NCBI GenBank assembly: GCA_001462255.1
Contig: LIUJ01000264.1
Span: forward strand, 1-19,074
Length of the DNA: 19,074 nucleotides
Direction of reading: 5' to 3'
From: Fibrobacteria bacterium GUT77
Lineage (GTDB): Bacteria > Fibrobacterota > Chitinivibrionia > Chitinivibrionales > Chitinispirillaceae
Shown: positions 15,836 through 19,074 of the stretch, in pieces
Position numbering within the stretch: the stretch's first letter is position 1
Layout of the letters: every line of letters starts with the position of its first letter
Notes under the pieces: model-generated
What the model was told of the DNA's origin: nothing
Database searches by the model: none
What the model saw: only the letters and a program-made list of their open reading frames with translations
Made by a program: the position numbers and the translations under genes

Positions 15836-16336
15836 ATGCCCATACAATTCAACATGAACACACAAAAAGCGGTAGAGTCCGTCCTGTGGATTATTCAACG
15901 CGGAGAATCCAATATGTACAACATTTGGAAGATACTCTTTTCCGCCGAAAAATATCACATAAACAAATACGGACGGCCGATAACCGGCGACAAGTATATG
16001 GCCATGGAATACGGAACCGTACCGGAATGGCTCTATGAAACATCCAAATTAGAACGGCAAGGCTTGGGCTTCTCCAGACGAAACAACACCTTAATCGCCG
16101 AACGAGAACCAATGCCTGAGTACTTCTCCATATCCGATTTTGAAGCCCTACAATACGGATTTGACGAATATGCAGGATTGGATTTCGGAGAGGTTCTAAA
16201 AAAAAATCACGACGAACCTGCTTGGAAGAAGAATTATATACGATACCGAAGTACGCCGATACCGTTTGAAGACTTTGTCGATGAAGAGTGGCTCAAAGAA
16301 GATTTGTTGCTACTTGGGTACAACTTGTGCTTATAA
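15836..16336 (+). CDS. Panacea (DUF4065)-domain antitoxin
   Basis: 166 aa. The core at about 29-135 matches the Panacea/DUF4065 domain: KILFSAEKYHINKYGRPITG (32-51), DKYMAMEYGTVPEWLY (52-67) and the closing HDEPAW (125-130). Panacea proteins are known as versatile antitoxins that neutralise many unrelated toxins encoded next to them, and also occur in SocA-like factors. The antitoxin-first order fits. ATG 15836 has GGAG at 15824-15827 with an 8-nt spacer; ATG 15854 is an in-frame alternative. The T-tract of the 6S-like RNA ends four bases before this site, so the module may depend on read-through or on a promoter inside the RNA gene. The acidic C-terminal tail (about 143-160) may hold toxin-binding residues; that is a guess. 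Confidence 0.85.
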   Translation: MPIQFNMNTQKAVESVLWIIQRGESNMYNIWKILFSAEKYHINKYGRPITGDKYMAMEYGTVPEWLYETSKLERQGLGFSRRNNTLIAEREPMPEYFSISDFEALQYGFDEYAGLDFGEVLKKNHDEPAWKKNYIRYRSTPIPFEDFVDEEWLKEDLLLLGYNLCL

Positions 16337-16352
16337 TCATGGATATTAAGAT

Positions 16353-16739
16353 ATGCCTGATATATCCGACGTTTTAATTATGGACGTTACCAAATTATTC
16401 AAGTATCGCGATACAAAACATTGCGTGTGCGTATCCGTATCAAACAGTAAGTATTTGGTAATAAACTCAAACCATCGCGATAGATACGATGACTTTGAGA
16501 TAAAATCAGCCGATTACGCGTTTCTTAACTCTATGGATCGTTTCGTATGTTGCTCTGAAACGTATACATTCAACAACGATGAAATCATTAAGAAAGTCGG
16601 TAATCTTAATCGTAGCGATATGATAAAGATTGTTGATAAAATAAGAAATTCCAAAATATTGAGTGTTATGGAACAAAATTTGGTTCTGCCGGAATTGAAT
16701 AAGTGGATTTTGGATTTACCGGATAACCGACGTAAATAA
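16353..16739 (+). CDS. Unrecognised 128-aa partner of the Panacea antitoxin, putative toxin
   Basis: I do not recognise this family. It lies 16 nt after the antitoxin stop, so by position it is the expected toxin. The first half is strand-rich (KHCVCVSVSNSKYLVINS at 22-39, then a short strand and SADYAFLNSMDRFVCC at 52-67), which faintly recalls the SH3-like barrel of PemK/MazF RNases; the second half is helical (DEIIKKVGNLNRSDMIKIVD at 75-94). No catalytic motif is certain. There are four Cys (24, 26, 66, 67). The gene is A+T rich compared with panB and GH5. The ATG at 16353 has only a weak GGA at 16341; ATG 16380 (MDVTKLFKYRD) is an alternative. Toxicity is inferred from context alone. Confidence 0.75.
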   Translation: MPDISDVLIMDVTKLFKYRDTKHCVCVSVSNSKYLVINSNHRDRYDDFEIKSADYAFLNSMDRFVCCSETYTFNNDEIIKKVGNLNRSDMIKIVDKIRNSKILSVMEQNLVLPELNKWILDLPDNRRK

Positions 16740-16781
16740 TTGTTTTTAAATCCAACTATAACGCGTAAAGCGAGGACGAAC

Positions 16782-18728
16782 ATGATACGTAAACTACTCA
16801 AAACGATCGCCGTGATCTTGGCGGCGACGGGATTGACGGGAGGGGTTATGGGGGCGGTGCCTATGCAGACTACGCAGGATAAGGCGGAGGACGGGCGGCT
16901 TACCGTCAACGGGCATAAGGTGTTTATATCGGGGATGAATATCGCTTGGAATAGTTTCGCCAACGACGTGGGCGACTACGCGGTCAACATCCAACCGTTT
17001 ATATCCCAATTCAAGCAAATCAAAAACGCCGGGGGAAACGCCGTAAGATGGTGGTTGCATACCGACAATCAACGGTGTCCAAAACTCAACGGCGACGGCG
17101 CGGTGACGGGGCTTGGTACAAAAACCATAGACAACATTCGGACGGTTCTCGATTCGGCGTATAACTACGGTATCGTCGTTTCCTTGTGTCTTTTCTCATT
17201 TGACCTATTGCATGGCGATAACAAAACCGCCGATCAGATAGCCAGAAATAAAAAATTCCTTGAAACTCCGGCAAATCTCGACACATACATAGAAAATGGG
17301 CTCAAACCTATGTTGGAAGCCGTCGGCAATCATCCGGCAATCATGTGTTGGGAGGTGTTCAACGAACCGGAAGGAATGTCGTCGGACGCAGGCGGATGGT
17401 CTAACGAAAAAGTTCCAATGAGCGATATTTTGAGATTTACCGCCAGAATAGCCGCGGTAGTGCATGATAAGACCCTAAAGATGGCGTCTACCGGAATTCA
17501 CGAATACGGTAAGATGAAAACATGGTACTCCGACGATAAACTTAAAACTGCGGCCGGTAGCGATCCCCTTGCGTCTAAGGCTTACCTCGACTTCTATATG
17601 GCTCACTACTATCCGGAATACATAGGCCCCTCCGGTTCACCGTTCCACAATACGGCAAAATCCTGGGGAATGGACAGACCTATCCTAATCGGCGAATTTC
17701 CGGCTCAAAGCTGGGACGGCAGCAACGGATACGGGAGTATAATCCCCGGTACCGCCATGACGATCAACGCCGCATACGAGTATGCTTATGACAACGGCTA
17801 CTGCGGCGCGTTGAGCTGGTCGATGACGGAAGGCAATCCTACCAAGTTCGGGAGCTTCAATACAACCAAACCCGCGTTGGAAAATCTCTACGCAAAACAC
17901 AACGCCGACATAGACCTCGGCGGCGCCGTTGTCGTAGTGCCTACCGGCGATCAGGTCATGAAAGTCGCCATAACGAGCCTCCCAACAGGCGACCCTCAAG
18001 CGGAACTCGGCAAACAAGAGAATTTGGCCCTTTCCGATAAAACCAATCTGACTTTCGATATGTACATCGACTCCGGAAGCGGCACAAACATGAAAGTCTT
18101 ACCTGTGGTGAAAGTGGGCGACAATTGGACATGGAGCCCGGCGACTAATTACGCCGTAGACTTGTCAACCAAACCTGCCGGTCAATGGTTCACCGTCACC
18201 ATCCCCATATCCAACGGCTTCATACCGGAAAGCGGTTCGTTCGACGCGAGCAAGGTCAAGGCGTTCATCCTGCAATTCCAACCCTCCGGTTCGGCCTACA
18301 CCGGCACGATATTCATCGACAACGTGAAAGCCGACAACACCGTACTCTATAACTTTGACGATATGGGTAGCGAGTGGAACGCGACCAAATGGGTCAACAA
18401 CGCGGCGGCTCCCGCCACGGAAATAACGACGTCGCAAGTAGCGAAATCAAGCGTCGGCGGCACCACACGAATAATCACCGCCTCCGCCAAACAGACATTA
18501 AGCCCGCGCTCCCTAGCTACCGTCGTAGGCAAAACGTTAAGAATAACCGCTTTGGACAACGTGGAATCGTCCGTCAAACTGATAAACCTAAAAGGCAAGA
18601 CCGTAGCGAACTTTCGCGCAATCGGTCAAACCTCATTCGGCCTCAACGACATTCCGGCGGGAAATTACTTAGTCGAATTAACGACAAACGGAAAGAAATT
18701 GGGGAGCTCGCGGGTTGTGGTACGGTAG
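16782..18728 (+). CDS. Secreted GH5-type glycoside hydrolase with binding and sorting domains
   Basis: 648 aa with a signal peptide (1-24, cut near VMGA-VP). The catalytic domain (about 35-375) is a clan GH-A barrel: the likely acid is Glu195 in WEVFNEPEG and the likely nucleophile is Glu305 in ILIGEFPAQ. Trp-rich motifs (NAVRWWLHTD, 86-95) and the overall layout suggest a mannanase- or glucanase-like GH5 enzyme, but the substrate cannot be read. A beta-sandwich at about 385-520 ending TIFIDNV looks like a CBM11/CBM30-type module. The last 75 or so residues (VKLINLKGKTV ... IPAGNYLVELTTNGKKL) resemble the C-terminal sorting domains of type A T9SS cargo. ATG 16782 has GAGGA at 16772-16776 with a 5-nt spacer; the TTG at 16740 is rejected. 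It sits between two TA modules. Confidence 0.9.
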   Translation: MIRKLLKTIAVILAATGLTGGVMGAVPMQTTQDKAEDGRLTVNGHKVFISGMNIAWNSFANDVGDYAVNIQPFISQFKQIKNAGGNAVRWWLHTDNQRCPKLNGDGAVTGLGTKTIDNIRTVLDSAYNYGIVVSLCLFSFDLLHGDNKTADQIARNKKFLETPANLDTYIENGLKPMLEAVGNHPAIMCWEVFNEPEGMSSDAGGWSNEKVPMSDILRFTARIAAVVHDKTLKMASTGIHEYGKMKTWYSDDKLKTAAGSDPLASKAYLDFYMAHYYPEYIGPSGSPFHNTAKSWGMDRPILIGEFPAQSWDGSNGYGSIIPGTAMTINAAYEYAYDNGYCGALSWSMTEGNPTKFGSFNTTKPALENLYAKHNADIDLGGAVVVVPTGDQVMKVAITSLPTGDPQAELGKQENLALSDKTNLTFDMYIDSGSGTNMKVLPVVKVGDNWTWSPATNYAVDLSTKPAGQWFTVTIPISNGFIPESGSFDASKVKAFILQFQPSGSAYTGTIFIDNVKADNTVLYNFDDMGSEWNATKWVNNAAAPATEITTSQVAKSSVGGTTRIITASAKQTLSPRSLATVVGKTLRITALDNVESSVKLINLKGKTVANFRAIGQTSFGLNDIPAGNYLVELTTNGKKLGSSRVVVR

Positions 18729-18755
18729 TCGTGAGTTATATGGATTACGCGTATG

Positions 18756-18778
18756 GGCGGCTCGTGTGGCCGCCTTTT
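18756..18778 (+). terminator. Intrinsic terminator after the GH5 gene
   Basis: GGCGGC (18756-18761) and GCCGCC (18769-18774) form a perfect 6-bp G+C stem with a 7-nt loop, extended by a G-T pair, and followed by TTTT (18775-18778). It separates the GH5 transcript from the TA pair whose ribosome binding site starts four bases later. Confidence 0.75.
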
Positions 18779-18795
18779 CATAGGAGAAAAAACGT

Positions 18796-19035
18796 ATGAC
18801 AGAGATGGTTTTAGATGTAAAAATGGTCCCCGATGCAATATTTTCTCATATTAAAACTGAGAAAGTAAACTTTCGGGCAGAGAATGGGACTGTTGTATTA
18901 ACGCCTGTCATTATCAAAAAAGAAAAATCTTTTAATCGCTTGTTAGGTATGTTTTCTGATGGGACATTGTCTGTGGATGGTTTTCTGACGGAAAAACGGA
19001 AAGAGAAAATTATTGAGGAGGAACTTGAAGATTGA
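18796..19035 (+). CDS. Antitoxin of a PIN-domain TA pair
   Basis: 79 aa, small and acidic at its C-terminus (EEELED), A+T rich. It is followed by a PIN-domain gene that overlaps it by 4 nt, the usual antitoxin-toxin arrangement. The N-terminal half (LDVKMVPDAIFSHIKTEKVNF) looks like a DNA-binding or dimerisation part, and the C-terminal helix (SDGTLSVDGFLTEKRKEKII) is a typical toxin-binding tail. I could not place it in a named antitoxin family. ATG 18796 has AGGAG at 18782-18786 with a 9-nt spacer, directly after the GH5 terminator, so the module has its own start site or is read weakly from upstream. Such pairs are usually autoregulated; no operator was identified. Confidence 0.75.
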   Translation: MTEMVLDVKMVPDAIFSHIKTEKVNFRAENGTVVLTPVIIKKEKSFNRLLGMFSDGTLSVDGFLTEKRKEKIIEEELED

Positions 19036-19074
19036 GCAATATCTATATTTTTGACGCTTGCGCTTTAATCGCAT
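19032..19074 (+). CDS. PIN-domain toxin (VapC-like), 5' fragment cut by window edge
   Basis: Only the first 14 codons are present: a TTG start at 19032 inside the antitoxin stop gives MSNIYIFDACALIA. A first strand ending in Asp and followed by ACALIA is the typical start of PIN-domain RNases, with Asp8 as the first metal ligand. PIN toxins of TA pairs cut RNA. The 4-nt overlap TTGA with the antitoxin supports the TTG start. The rest lies beyond the window, so activity cannot be judged. Confidence 0.65.
   Translation, partial: MSNIYIFDACALIA

Noticed and set aside
16514..16963. A 149-aa minus-strand open frame across the toxin and GH5 start
   Set aside because: It spans the ends of two well-supported plus-strand genes, has no ribosome binding site and shows no recognisable domain.

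Overview
The window looks like part of a Gram-negative, plant-polymer-degrading bacterium. The best fit is the Fibrobacterota or a related gut lineage, but this is inference and was not tested by any search. The evidence is an outer-membrane lipid A gene (lpxB), two large secreted glycoside hydrolases (a GH8 with DUF11-like repeats and a GH5-type enzyme with a C-terminal sorting-like domain), an outer-membrane-type PEGA/TSP3 protein and a Hanks-type Ser/Thr kinase. Codons are G+C rich in the core genes. The right-hand end is visibly richer in A+T in places.

Left region (1-3939, minus strand): one open frame of 1313 codons runs off the left edge. It has a signal peptide, a GH8 catalytic domain, an unrecognised module of about 280 residues and at least three DUF11-like repeats. 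Divergent from it, behind a promoter with a perfect TTGACA -35 box, is a plus-strand group: a 69-aa small protein, a FIST-like sensory protein, a dispersed palindromic repeat, a stand-alone AsnC/Lrp ligand-binding (RAM) domain protein, and a 942-aa membrane Ser/Thr kinase with beta-sandwich and TPR extensions. This reads as a small-molecule sensing and signalling cluster, though the links are inferred from gene order.

Middle region (8553-15531): two small minus-strand genes (a 135-aa hypothetical and a 90-aa tail-anchored protein) converge on the kinase. A divergent plus-strand run follows: a PHP phosphoesterase, mannose-1-phosphate guanylyltransferase (manC, overlapping the PHP gene by 19 nt), lpxB, the PEGA/TSP3 outer-membrane-type protein, a 47-aa lipoprotein and panB (overlapping the lipoprotein by ATGA). 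These are mostly envelope and cofactor biosynthesis genes.

Right region (15602-19074): a non-coding RNA candidate with 6S-like architecture has its own promoter and T-tract. It ends four nucleotides before the ribosome binding site of a two-gene module: a Panacea (DUF4065)-type antitoxin and an unrecognised 128-aa partner, probably a toxin. A GH5-type secreted enzyme follows, then an intrinsic terminator and a second toxin-antitoxin pair, whose PIN-domain toxin is cut by the window edge. The two TA modules are A+T rich and bracket the GH5 gene, which suggests an accessory segment. The Panacea pair with its unknown partner is the best candidate for something undescribed.
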